Made by a program: the position numbers and the translations under genes. Of a DNA stretch of 10,492 bases, positions 1 to 7,265 are shown one piece after another. The number at the start of each line of letters is the position of its first letter. The stretch's first letter is position 1. Source of the stretch: Deltaproteobacteria bacterium (GTDB lineage: Bacteria > Desulfobacterota > Desulfarculia > Adiutricales > JAGVGV01); assembly GCA_015233515.1 (NCBI GenBank), contig JADFXS010000075.1, positions 1 to 10,492 on the forward strand. The letters run 5' to 3'. A model generated the notes under the pieces. It saw only the letters and a list, made by a program, of their open reading frames with translations. It searched no databases and was not told where the DNA came from.

Positions 1-61
1 TTTTTTTCCATACGACTTTAATATCCCATCAGGATAAATCTGTCTCATCTCTTTTCCAGCC

Positions 62-67
62 AAGGAG
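62..67 (+). promoter_or_regulatory. Shine-Dalgarno site that fixes the start of the first gene
   Basis: AAGGAG lies 8 bases upstream of the ATG at 76. It overlaps the GTG at 67, so that in-frame GTG cannot be the start served by this site. No promoter was convincing in bases 1-61. The run of seven T at 1-7 could be the tail of a terminator whose stem lies outside the window. Confidence 0.7.
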
Positions 68-75
68 TGACGCTG

Positions 76-1020
76 ATGAGTAATGTGCTAAAAAAAATCA
101 GGGATTTTATGGAAAAAGAAGGAATCCCGGGGCGTGACGCTCATGAATTGCCCTCCTCCAATTTGACTTTTCCTGATGGCGCTCACTATCGCATCGAAAT
201 CGCCGGCGTGGAGCGAGCCTCGACCATGGAAGCCATGCTCGATGAAGCTCGCAAAAGAAATGTCACGGTGCATAGAGTGGTTGCCGCGGTGGGAGGATCC
301 ACCTACTGTGATTTCCAAGAATTAAAAGCCATGGCTCAAATGGCGCGAGAGGAGCAAATCGAAGTCATTATGACGGTCGGCCACCGTAAGGGGTGGGACG
401 TCGGGGCCCGGGAATCGGCCACCTCGGAAGGGCAAAATCAGGGTTTCCGCCTGAGAGGCTCCGACAATATTTCCTATCATATCGCCGATATCATGAGGAG
501 TATCGAAGCCGGTTTTCGAGGTTTTTTGGTTTACGACGAAGGGGTTCTGTTTCTCCTCAATAGAATGAGACAAGAAGGATTTATCCCGAAAGAGGTTATT
601 TTTAAATTTTCGGTCTTCGGTGGTTATTGCAGCGCCGCCGGCGCCAAACTCGTTGAATCCATGGGCGCCAACTCCATGAATCCGATTTCGGACGTTTCCC
701 TGCCTATACTGGCGGGAATACGCCGGGCCGTGAAAATCCCCTTGGATGTTTACATAATCGTCGTCGACTCTTTCGGCGGGGAATTCAGAGCCTATGAAGC
801 CACCGAGATTGCCCGGGTAGCTGCGCCGTGCTACTTCAAATTTGAACCGGGAACCTCGGAAGGAGACATTTACAAACCTTGGGTGAGCGAAGAATGGCAT
901 CAAAATTTCATCCGGCAAAAAATCAAGATCGCCTCCATTGTATACGAAATAATGAATAAACACGCCCCGGAATTGACGGCTTCCCGGAAAGGACCGGCGG
1001 ATCTGGTCACACCGGTTTAA
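76..1020 (+). CDS. conserved TIM-barrel-like protein, distantly resembling U32 peptidase-type proteins
   Basis: A 314-residue soluble protein with no signal peptide or membrane segment. Its alternating strand/helix pattern (for example VTVHRVVAAVGG, IEVIMTVGHR, FRGFLVYDEG, VIFKFSVFGGY, IPLDVYIIVVDS, APCYFKFEPG) suggests a (beta/alpha)8 barrel. The overall look recalls proteins annotated as U32-family peptidases, but I do not see that family's hallmark Cys-containing segment, and I see no HExxH or Cys cluster, so protease activity is not supported. The start at 76 is chosen because a strong AAGGAG sits 8 bases upstream; an in-frame GTG at 67 is inside that site. It lies about 240 bases upstream of the aminotransferase gene on the same strand and probably belongs to the same catabolic locus. 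The coding call is firm from length, frame and composition. The function is unknown; an enzyme acting on a small amino-acid-like molecule is only inference from context. Confidence 0.85.
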   Translation: MSNVLKKIRDFMEKEGIPGRDAHELPSSNLTFPDGAHYRIEIAGVERASTMEAMLDEARKRNVTVHRVVAAVGGSTYCDFQELKAMAQMAREEQIEVIMTVGHRKGWDVGARESATSEGQNQGFRLRGSDNISYHIADIMRSIEAGFRGFLVYDEGVLFLLNRMRQEGFIPKEVIFKFSVFGGYCSAAGAKLVESMGANSMNPISDVSLPILAGIRRAVKIPLDVYIIVVDSFGGEFRAYEATEIARVAAPCYFKFEPGTSEGDIYKPWVSEEWHQNFIRQKIKIASIVYEIMNKHAPELTASRKGPADLVTPV

Positions 1021-1261
1021 AGCTTGTGCTATCAATGATCAATACTATCCGGTTTTAACGTCGCCGGTCAGATAAACCATGGTCATGTGCCTTTATAAAG
1101 TCGATTGGTATTTAGATACTGAGACTGGCTAACGCCAACACCCGGCCGCGCCCGATACCTTTCGAGATGTGTTTTGGTAGTGGCGATTAATGGCCGGTTC
1201 CATCGGAAAACAGAGCAAGTCCGATCTAGGGAAATACATCCGCGGGGTTAAAAAACCGACT

Positions 1262-2434
1262 ATGAAAAAACATATTGCTGAAAGAAGTCAGCAAGTCGAA
1301 TGGTCAGGGATCAGAGTCATGTTCGCTCTGGCGGACCAAATTCCTGGAGTCATAAACCTGGGGATCGGCCAACCTGGTTTTGACACTCCGAAATTCATTC
1401 GCGAAGCAGCCAAAAAAGCCTTGGATGACGGTTACACGCGCTACCCGCCGGCCAAGGGATTTCTCGATTTACGGCTGGCGATTGCGGAGAAGTTATGGAG
1501 AGAAAATAAAATAGTCGCCGATCCCGAAGACGAAATCTTTGTGAGCGTGGGAGCCATGCAGGTAATTTTCAATACTATCCTGCATCTAGTCGAACCCGGG
1601 GAAGAAGTTGTCGTCCTCGACCCGGGTTATGACTATTACTCTCAAATAAAACTCTTTGGGGGAAAACCGGTGACGGTCCAAGTTCATGAACAAAACAGGT
1701 TCAAGTTGGATCCGGCTGATCTTCGGAAAGCCATTACCGACAAGACCAAGCTCATAATTTTAAATTCACCGGCCAATCCAACCGGCGCCGTTCTGGATGA
1801 AGACGTTTTGAAAGAAATAGCGACTATTGCCCGGGAACATGAAATTTTTGTTCTCTCGGACGAGCCATATGAACATATAATCTTTGATGATCAAAAACAC
1901 GTCAGCTTGGCTTCTTTTGAAGGAATGAAGGAATTGGTCATCTCGGCTTTCACCCTGTCAAAGTCCTACGCGATGACAGGATGGCGCGTGGGTTACGCCG
2001 TGGCCCCGAAGATGATCATCGATGAGATGGAAAAACTGATGGAACACCAGGTTTCCGGAGTTACCGCCGTGGCCCAGCGGGCCGCCCTGGCCGCCATAGC
2101 CGGTCCCCAAGACTGCGTGCGAGAGATGGTTCAAGCTTATAAAGTTAGACGAAAGCTGATTTACGATGGTCTTAACGCCATCGACGGTGTTTCCTGCCTG
2201 AAACCCGAAGCCAGTTTTTATGCTTTCCCCAATATCACCGGACTCGGTATCAGTTCTTGGGACTTGGCCAGATATTTAGTTCAGGAACACCATGTGGCCG
2301 TGATTCCGGGCCGCATCTTCGGCCAAAACGGAGAAGGATATTTACGTGTCTCCTTTGCGGCCGACCAAGATCAGCTTCATGAGGGTCTTCAGCGCAGGAA
2401 AACGGGTATCAAAAAACTGGTTGGATCAAAATAA
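1262..2434 (+). CDS. class I/II pyridoxal-phosphate aminotransferase
   Basis: A cytosolic fold-type I PLP transaminase of 390 residues, the normal family length. Key features (numbered from the ATG at 1262) are LGIGQPGFDTP near 33-43, the NSPANPTG motif with the cofactor-contacting Asn172, SDEPYE with Asp200 and Tyr203, the Schiff-base Lys234 in TLSKSYAMTGWRVGY, and the carboxylate-binding Arg362 in GYLRVSF. All catalytic residues are present. An in-frame ATG at 1190 would add 24 residues that look unlike the family, which begins near MKKHIAERSQ. Neither start has a strong Shine-Dalgarno site, so the N-terminus is unsettled. The DoeA-like gene follows after 35 bases, suggesting co-transcription. 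Substrate cannot be read from sequence; aspartate, aromatic and other amino-acid transaminases all share these motifs. By context it may transaminate the amino acid released by the downstream hydrolases. The usual ectoine-pathway transaminase DoeD is a class III enzyme, so this would be a different solution. Confidence 0.93.
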   Translation: MKKHIAERSQQVEWSGIRVMFALADQIPGVINLGIGQPGFDTPKFIREAAKKALDDGYTRYPPAKGFLDLRLAIAEKLWRENKIVADPEDEIFVSVGAMQVIFNTILHLVEPGEEVVVLDPGYDYYSQIKLFGGKPVTVQVHEQNRFKLDPADLRKAITDKTKLIILNSPANPTGAVLDEDVLKEIATIAREHEIFVLSDEPYEHIIFDDQKHVSLASFEGMKELVISAFTLSKSYAMTGWRVGYAVAPKMIIDEMEKLMEHQVSGVTAVAQRAALAAIAGPQDCVREMVQAYKVRRKLIYDGLNAIDGVSCLKPEASFYAFPNITGLGISSWDLARYLVQEHHVAVIPGRIFGQNGEGYLRVSFAADQDQLHEGLQRRKTGIKKLVGSK

Positions 2435-2469
2435 AACCGGCTAGATGAGCCAAAGTTCGGGAGGAAATC

Positions 2470-3642
2470 ATGATCTTCGAAAAAACCGAATACCTGGGCC
2501 GAATCACCGCCGCCAAAAACCGCATGAGTGAAGCCGGCCTGGACCTTCTTATCGTTGCGGACCCGGCCAACATGAATTACCTGACCGGCTATGACGGCTG
2601 GTCATTTTACGTTCCGCAATGTGTTGTTGTGGCCTTGACTAAAGAAGAACCGATCTGGATCGGTCGAGGTATGGATGCCAATGGAGCCCGCCATACCACC
2701 TTTCTCCAGTCCGATAACATTCAGGGTTATCCTTATTATTATGTTCAATCGCCGGTCCGGCACCCCATGGATTTTGTGGTCGACCACCTTAAGGGACAAG
2801 GATGGAGTCAAGCCAGAATCGGTGTGGAGTTGGACGCTTATTATTTTACCGCCAAATGTTTCGAAGTCCTAAAAACTGGATTACCTCAAGCCAAGTTTTC
2901 GGACGCCACCCTTCTCGTCAATTGGATTCGCATCATCAAATCTCCTCAAGAGATCGAATATATGAAACAAGCCGGGAAGATTGCCGAAAAAGTGATGCGA
3001 ACGGCCTTGGAGAGCGTCCGGCCGGGCCAGCGGGAATGCGACGCCGTGGCCGCGATCTATCAAGCTCAAATCAGCGGCACGTCGGAATTCGGCGGAGATT
3101 ATACGTCTTTCGTGCCGATGATGCCGACAGGAGAAAAAACTTCCGCCCCGCATTTGACTTGGACTGATGAACCTTATCAAAAGGATCAAGCGGTCAATCT
3201 GGAATTGGCCGCATGCCGTCACCGCTATCATAGCCCCCTAGCCCGGACTGTTTATTTAGGCAGCAAACCACCCCAAAAACTTTTGGATACCAGTCAGGTG
3301 GTCGTGGAAGGTCTGGAGGCGGCCTTGGCGGCGGTCAATCCCGGTGTTTCTTGTGAATCCCTGGAACTAGCCTGGCGAAAGGTAATTGCCAAAGCCGGAT
3401 TGGAGAAAGAATCCCGGATCGGTTACTCCATGGGCCTCAATTACCCTCCGGATTGGGGCGAGCATACCGCCAGTCTGCGGGCCGGAGATAAGACGATTTT
3501 ACGCCCGAATATGACTTTTCATATGATTCTAGGCATGTGGATGGAAAACTGGGGTTTTGAATTGAGCGAATCGTTTCGAGTTATGGAAAACGGTTATGAA
3601 ACTTTCGCTGATTTTCCTAGAAAGTTGTTCATCCAAGACTAA
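2470..3642 (+). CDS. doeA: M24-fold (pita-bread) hydrolase, ectoine hydrolase DoeA/EutD-like
   Basis: A 390-residue cytosolic protein with a creatinase-type N-terminal domain (about 1-155) and an M24 C-terminal domain (about 160-390). Segments I recognise as typical of ectoine hydrolase are DPANMNYLTGYDGWSFYV (31-48), PIWIGRGMDANGA (61-73), GTSEFGGDY (203-211), TSAPHLTWTDEP (224-235), CRHRYHSPLART (249-260) and YPPDWGEHTASL (325-336). Ectoine hydrolase opens the cyclic amidine of ectoine to N-acetyl-2,4-diaminobutyrate. Most canonical M24 metal ligands are absent: the first Asp position reads Glu245, the second falls in HSPLART, and the GHG-type His position reads Tyr319. That matches the metal-independent DoeA/creatinase branch and argues against a true Xaa-Pro aminopeptidase. 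GGGAGGA at 2459-2465 sets the start. The gene follows the aminotransferase closely and precedes an M20 hydrolase. The family call is strong; the exact substrate (ectoine, hydroxyectoine or another cyclic amidine or guanidine) is inference. Confidence 0.88.
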   Translation: MIFEKTEYLGRITAAKNRMSEAGLDLLIVADPANMNYLTGYDGWSFYVPQCVVVALTKEEPIWIGRGMDANGARHTTFLQSDNIQGYPYYYVQSPVRHPMDFVVDHLKGQGWSQARIGVELDAYYFTAKCFEVLKTGLPQAKFSDATLLVNWIRIIKSPQEIEYMKQAGKIAEKVMRTALESVRPGQRECDAVAAIYQAQISGTSEFGGDYTSFVPMMPTGEKTSAPHLTWTDEPYQKDQAVNLELAACRHRYHSPLARTVYLGSKPPQKLLDTSQVVVEGLEAALAAVNPGVSCESLELAWRKVIAKAGLEKESRIGYSMGLNYPPDWGEHTASLRAGDKTILRPNMTFHMILGMWMENWGFELSESFRVMENGYETFADFPRKLFIQD

Positions 3643-3647
3643 AGGCC

Positions 3648-3717
3648 GCCCCTTCAGCCAGGCCAGGCGCCCTAAATCCGGTGCCTGGCCTTCGGAGGGG
3701 CATGGTCCCCTGCCCCT
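3648..3717 (+). promoter_or_regulatory. structured intercistronic region with alternative hairpins
   Basis: A strong stem pairs 3660-3671 (AGGCCAGGCGCC) with 3680-3691 (GGTGCCTGGCCT): 12 pairs including one G-U, with an 8-base loop. An outer stem pairs 3648-3655 with 3694-3701 (8 pairs, one G-U). The right arm AGGGGCA (3696-3702) can instead pair perfectly with TGCCCCT (3711-3717), so the two structures exclude each other. GCCCCTT occurs twice, at 3648-3654 and 3712-3718. No clean T-run follows, only TTTTCTT near 3733-3739, so simple intrinsic termination is not well supported. The element could stabilise the upstream mRNA 3' end, act as an attenuator, or be a palindromic intergenic repeat. 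Confidence 0.6.
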
Positions 3718-3794
3718 TGGTATCCGGTCGGTTTTCTTATGGCCATTATCCATGCGCCCCATTATGCCCGCACTGAGACGATGGAGAATCAACT

Positions 3795-4973
3795 ATGGAA
3801 ATAATCAATAAAATTAACGGACTGCAAGATGAATTGATCGGCCTGCGCCGGGATTTTCACCGCTACCCGGAACTAGGCTACGAAGAATATCGCACCGCGA
3901 ATATAATAGAGAAGTATTTGCGAGAATGCGGGATGGAAGTAAAACGTATGACCCAAACCGGCGTAGTTGGATGGCTGCGTGGGTGCAAGCCCGGATCGAC
4001 CTTGATGCTCCGAGCGGATATGGACGCCTTACCTCTACAGGAAGCAACGGACGTTCCTTATCGATCGGTCAATCCAGGCAAAATGCACGGTTGCGGGCAT
4101 GATGGACATATGGCCATGTTGCTGATCGCCGCCCGTATTTTAGCCCGATATCGAGAAGTATTGCCCGGAAATATAGTCTTCGCCTTTGAACCAAATGAAG
4201 AAAACGTCGGGGCTTTGGCAATGATCGAAGAAGGTCTATTGGAAGACCCACGGGTGGATGCCTGCCTCGGGATCCATCTCTGGAGCACCATCGATATTGG
4301 TCGAATATCGGTAGTCCCCGGTCCGGTCATGGCCGGAATGGACCATTTCGAGGTGGTTATCAAAGGTCGAGGCGGACATACCTCCGCCCCACAGTTTTCC
4401 GTGGATCCGATCCTGGCGGCCGCCAATGTCATTCAGAGCGTGCAAGCCATTCAAACCCGAGAGATCGATGCGCTCAAGCCCACGGTCATCATGTTCGGAC
4501 GGATTCAAGGTGGTTCCGGTTCGAACATTATCGCCGAACAGGTCAGATTAGAGGGGACCATCCGTTACTTGTATGAAGACAACGACCGCTCTCCGGAAAA
4601 TCCCAAGCGGAGATTCAGCAGGATAGTGACGGACATCTGCCGGGCGCACCAGGCCGAAGCAGAGGTTTCATTCCCGTTCGGACATCCGGTCTTGACCAAT
4701 GATGCCTCTTTGGCAAGCTTGGTTCGCGATATCGCGGTCAAAGTCCTCGGCGCCCCGGACGCAATTGTGCCTTATGTCTCCATGGCCGGCGAAGACTTTT
4801 CGGAATTCGCGGCCCGCCGGCCAGCGGCATATTATTTTGTCGGTTGCCGAAACGAAAAGAAAGAGTGCTTCTATCCTCACCACCACCCTCGCTTCAATCT
4901 CGATGAGGATGCCCTAAGGATCGGGGCGGAAATGCATGTCCGGACGACGCTGCGCTATTTCCGTCTGGCCTGA
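3795..4973 (+). CDS. M20 family metallo-amidohydrolase (N-acyl amino acid deacylase type)
   Basis: A 392-residue cytosolic M20 (hippurate hydrolase / N-acetyl-amino-acid amidohydrolase) enzyme of normal length. Such enzymes split an acyl-amide bond to give a free amino acid and a carboxylate. Visible features are FHRYPELGYEE (21-31), RADMDALP (73-80), the metal-site MHGCGHDGH (97-105; Cys100, His102), the Glu-Glu pair Glu135-Glu136, GIHLW with His161, the dimerisation-domain stretch GRGGHTSAP (191-199), SMAGEDFSEF (329-338) and the C-terminal HxPxF motif with His363. The usual PAEEG around the catalytic Glu reads PNEEN, a mild variation. GGAG at 3783-3786 supports the start. Next to a DoeA-like gene, the simplest job is removing the acetyl group from N-acetyl-2,4-diaminobutyrate, a step usually done by the M14-type DoeB. 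M20-type deacetylases have been proposed in some ectoine clusters. Other N-acyl or peptide substrates remain possible. Confidence 0.93.
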   Translation: MEIINKINGLQDELIGLRRDFHRYPELGYEEYRTANIIEKYLRECGMEVKRMTQTGVVGWLRGCKPGSTLMLRADMDALPLQEATDVPYRSVNPGKMHGCGHDGHMAMLLIAARILARYREVLPGNIVFAFEPNEENVGALAMIEEGLLEDPRVDACLGIHLWSTIDIGRISVVPGPVMAGMDHFEVVIKGRGGHTSAPQFSVDPILAAANVIQSVQAIQTREIDALKPTVIMFGRIQGGSGSNIIAEQVRLEGTIRYLYEDNDRSPENPKRRFSRIVTDICRAHQAEAEVSFPFGHPVLTNDASLASLVRDIAVKVLGAPDAIVPYVSMAGEDFSEFAARRPAAYYFVGCRNEKKECFYPHHHPRFNLDEDALRIGAEMHVRTTLRYFRLA

Positions 4974-5025
4974 TCAAGCAACGCATTCACATAAAATTTA
5001 CTATTTTTCAATAAATTAGCATCTT

Positions 5026-5065
5026 TTTAAATCGACGGATTTAAAGCGGTCCAGCTTTGTTTTTC
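5026..5065 (+). terminator. palindrome followed by weak terminator-like hairpin
   Basis: TTTAAATC (5026-5033) and GATTTAAA (5038-5045) form a perfect 8-bp inverted repeat with a 4-base loop. Overlapping it, AAAGC (5043-5047) pairs with GCTTT (5054-5058), followed by GTTTTTC. The stem is only 5 bp, so this is a weak candidate terminator for the M20 gene; the palindrome could equally be a regulator site. Confidence 0.35.
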
Positions 5066-5185
5066 GGGTCGACTTTGAACAGACCGAACCGGGCGATGCC
5101 TGCCTTTTCAAGAGAATTTTCATATTAAGCAACACTTTCCGGCCATGGATGCTCAGCATTTACCTGGGGAATATGGAAAAAATGC

Positions 5186-5214
5186 TTGACATAGGGGCTT
5201 CGAGAGCCTAAATA
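5186..5214 (+). promoter_or_regulatory. candidate sigma70 promoter for the liv genes
   Basis: A perfect -35 TTGACA at 5186-5191 is followed by a 17-base spacer and an A+T-rich -10-like TAAATA at 5209-5214 (only 3 of 6 consensus matches; AATATT at 5211-5216 matches 4 of 6 but with a 19-base spacer). The spacer carries short inverted repeats (TAGG/CCTA at 5192-5195 and 5207-5210; GGCT/AGCC at 5196-5199 and 5205-5208) that could be an operator. The predicted leader before the livG ATG is about 50 bases. Confidence 0.5.
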
Positions 5215-5272
5215 TTACCCCGTATCATTTTCTCGAATCAATTAGTGCTAACCGCCAAGCATCAGGTGCCAT

Positions 5273-6064
5273 ATGGAACTATCCTTACGGAATGTGACTA
5301 TGCGTTTTGGCGGCGTGGTGGCTGTCTTCGGGTTGACCATGGAAGTCCCCCAAGGGCGGATCACCAGCCTCATAGGTCCTAACGGGGCCGGTAAAACCAC
5401 GGTTTTCAACATCATTACCGGAGCATATCAAGCCACATCCGGAGACATTGTGTACAACGGCCAACATCTGAACGGCTTGGCCCCTCACACGATCATCTCC
5501 AAGGGAATTGCCCGGACCTTTCAAAACATTCGATTATTCAAAGCAATGACGGTTCTGGAAAACGTCCAGGTCGGCCGCCACTGCCGAACCAAATCAGGCG
5601 CATTCCGAGCCGTGTTCAGAACACGGGCAGAACGCCGAGAAGAAGCGGCCATTGAAGCCAAATGTCGTGAACTTCTTGATTTTTTAGGTCTTTTATCCTT
5701 CAGTAATCATTACGCCTCAGCTCTGCCTTATGGCGACCAGCGTCGCCTGGAAATCGCACGGGCTTTAGCCACTGAACCGCAAGTACTTTTGCTCGACGAA
5801 CCGGCCGCGGGTATGAATCCCCGGGAGACCGAGGAAATGATGGCCCTTATTCGTAAAATCCGTGACCTGGGCCTGACCATTTTCCTGGTTGAACATGACA
5901 TGAAACTGGTAATGGGAATCTCCGACTATGTGGTCGTATTGGATCATGGCCAGAAGATCGCCGAAGGCGTCCCCGCGGATATCCAACAGGATGAGAAAGT
6001 TATTGCGGCATATTTGGGGGCAGCATATTCCAAAGCCAAACAGATGGAACGAGGCGCGGCTTGA
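5273..6064 (+). CDS. livG: branched-chain amino acid-type ABC transporter ATP-binding protein LivG
   Basis: A 263-residue cytosolic ABC ATPase that powers HAAT-family uptake together with LivF. Visible motifs are Walker A GPNGAGKT (35-42), the Q-loop in RTFQNIRLF (Gln84), the LivG-type signature region LPYGDQRRLEIARAL (151-165), Walker B VLLLDE (171-176, catalytic Glu176), D-loop AAGMNP and the switch His208 in VEHDM. The YG.QRRLE variant of the ABC signature is normal for LivG. AGGTG at 5264-5268 precedes the ATG. The gene heads the transporter unit, ahead of the binding protein, whereas in E. coli livG lies near the end. Its last codons form the left arm of an intrinsic terminator. The substrate is not determined by this subunit; the neighbouring DoeA-like and ureohydrolase genes suggest a non-classical amino-acid-like solute. 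Confidence 0.95.
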   Translation: MELSLRNVTMRFGGVVAVFGLTMEVPQGRITSLIGPNGAGKTTVFNIITGAYQATSGDIVYNGQHLNGLAPHTIISKGIARTFQNIRLFKAMTVLENVQVGRHCRTKSGAFRAVFRTRAERREEAAIEAKCRELLDFLGLLSFSNHYASALPYGDQRRLEIARALATEPQVLLLDEPAAGMNPRETEEMMALIRKIRDLGLTIFLVEHDMKLVMGISDYVVVLDHGQKIAEGVPADIQQDEKVIAAYLGAAYSKAKQMERGAA

Positions 6065-6081
6065 AACCGCGCCTTTTTTTT
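6053..6081 (+). terminator. intrinsic terminator overlapping the livG stop codon
   Basis: GGCGCGG (6053-6059) pairs perfectly with CCGCGCC (6067-6073) around a 7-base loop that contains the TGA stop, followed directly by eight T (6074-6081). This is a classical Rho-independent terminator, placed between livG and the binding-protein gene. Ribosomes finishing livG would cover the left arm, so termination may depend on translation. Confidence 0.85.
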
Positions 6082-6114
6082 GAGGCACTTAAACCATCAA
6101 CGGGAGGTAAAGAG

Positions 6115-7242
6115 ATGAAAAGATTGGGACTGGTTCTTTTAGTGGCGGCTTTTGTGCTTGGGCTGACTGTAGCTGCTCAAGCGGAATCCTTCAAACTGGG
6201 TGTGCTCAGCCCTCTGACCGGCACGTATGCCCAGGATGGGACTGATATTCTCAATGCCGTCAAGCTGGCCGTGGAGCACTTCGGCAAGCTGCCCGGGTTT
6301 GACAAGATCGAGATTCTCTCCGAAGACTCCGGCTCCGATGGCGGCAAAGCCGTGATGGCCGCCAACAAACTAATCAACAGCAAGGTTAACGGCGTGGTCG
6401 GCGCCTATGCCTCGGGCGAAACGATCCCGGCCTCTGAACCGATCAACAAGGCCAACATTATCCAAATCACCCCTTCTTCATCCAATGAAAAAGTAACGGC
6501 TCGCGGGTTCAAGCAACTCTTCCGGATGTGCCCCCGTGACGACACTCAGGCTTGGTCGGCCACCGAGATATTGGAAAAATATCTCAAAGTGAAAACCATT
6601 GCCATGATTGACGACCGTTCGGCCTACGCCGCCGGTTTGGCCAAAAACATCGTCGCCGATTTAGCTAAAAACAACCTGGTAAAAGTCGTCGCCCACGAAA
6701 ACATCGCTCAGGGCGATAAAGACTTTACCGCTGTTCTGACCAAGATTAAGGGTCTCAACCCTGACGTCGTGTACATGTCCCTTTATCAACCTGAAGCCTC
6801 GATGATGATCCGCCAGATCAAATCCCTAGGTATCACCGCCAAAGTCATGTCCGAAGACGCGGTATATCATCCCAAGTATATCGAGGTCGGTGGCAAGGAC
6901 ACCGAAGGCACCTTATTTACTTTCTCGTATGCTCCTGAGAGCGACTATCGTAAAAAATTCATCGATGACTTCAAAAGCACTTATAAAGCGACCGACGTGG
7001 GAACCTACGCTTACTTTGGTTACGACTGCGCCATGACCATTCTCGGTGCCGTTAAAAAGGCCGGAAGCGCGGATACCGACAAAGTGGCCGCGGCCATCCG
7101 TGGCGGCACTTGGCCGGGCGTCACCGGGGATATCAAGTTTGACGATGTCGGTGACCGCAAGATCGCTTACGCCCTCTGGGAAACCAAAGGCGGCAAGTAC
7201 GTTCCGGTATGGGATCCCTTGACCGGCCAGCCCATCAAATAA
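6115..7242 (+). CDS. periplasmic branched-chain amino acid-type solute-binding protein (LivJ/LivK-like)
   Basis: A 375-residue secreted binding protein of the type I periplasmic-binding fold that delivers solute to LivHM. The signal peptide is clear: MKRL, a hydrophobic core (about 5-20), and a likely cleavage after AQA at residue 23, giving a mature protein of about 352 residues. There is no lipobox Cys, so it should be a soluble periplasmic protein. Family segments include KLGVLSPLTGTYAQDG near the mature N-terminus, VVGAYASGETIPASEP, the GDKDFTAVLTKIKGLNPDVV region and a C-terminal Y.GYDCAMTI segment. The ATG at 6115 is chosen because GGAGG (6103-6107) lies 7 bases upstream and the signal peptide starts here; an upstream in-frame extension from 6061 would run through the terminator. 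The gene sits between two strong hairpins, suggesting its mRNA level is set separately from the other subunits. Ligand unknown. Confidence 0.94.
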   Translation: MKRLGLVLLVAAFVLGLTVAAQAESFKLGVLSPLTGTYAQDGTDILNAVKLAVEHFGKLPGFDKIEILSEDSGSDGGKAVMAANKLINSKVNGVVGAYASGETIPASEPINKANIIQITPSSSNEKVTARGFKQLFRMCPRDDTQAWSATEILEKYLKVKTIAMIDDRSAYAAGLAKNIVADLAKNNLVKVVAHENIAQGDKDFTAVLTKIKGLNPDVVYMSLYQPEASMMIRQIKSLGITAKVMSEDAVYHPKYIEVGGKDTEGTLFTFSYAPESDYRKKFIDDFKSTYKATDVGTYAYFGYDCAMTILGAVKKAGSADTDKVAAAIRGGTWPGVTGDIKFDDVGDRKIAYALWETKGGKYVPVWDPLTGQPIK

Positions 7243-7265
7243 GTTATTATCCTCAATCACACATA

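Larger units (their letters stand above)
4974..5272 (+). other. 299-base non-coding region upstream of the transporter genes
   Basis: I see no supported gene here. It holds an A+T-rich stretch (about 4990-5033), a palindrome and weak terminator-like hairpin (5026-5065), and a promoter-like segment (5186-5214). A 7-base inverted repeat, AGCATTT at 5155-5161 and AAATGCT at 5180-5186, abuts the -35 element. It most likely separates the enzyme genes from the liv transcription unit. Confidence 0.6.

Noticed and set aside
322..1035. Long antisense reading frame of 237 codons opposite the first gene
   Set aside because: It lies entirely opposite a well-supported protein, has no ribosome site of note and its product shows no recognisable domain; it is a codon-bias shadow.
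1021..1189. Promoter or terminator between the first gene and the aminotransferase
   Set aside because: Only short repeats such as GTAT-TTAG-ATAC and scattered CCGG sites were seen; no stem with T-run and no convincing -35/-10 pair.
1190..1261. 24-residue N-terminal extension of the aminotransferase
   Set aside because: It does not resemble the family, which begins near MKKHIAERSQ, and its ribosome site is weak. It remains possible because the ATG at 1262 also lacks a good site.
6061..6114. Upstream in-frame extension of the binding protein
   Set aside because: It would be translated from the terminator stem and T-run and would bury the signal peptide behind an 18-residue leader; GGAGG and the signal peptide mark 6115.
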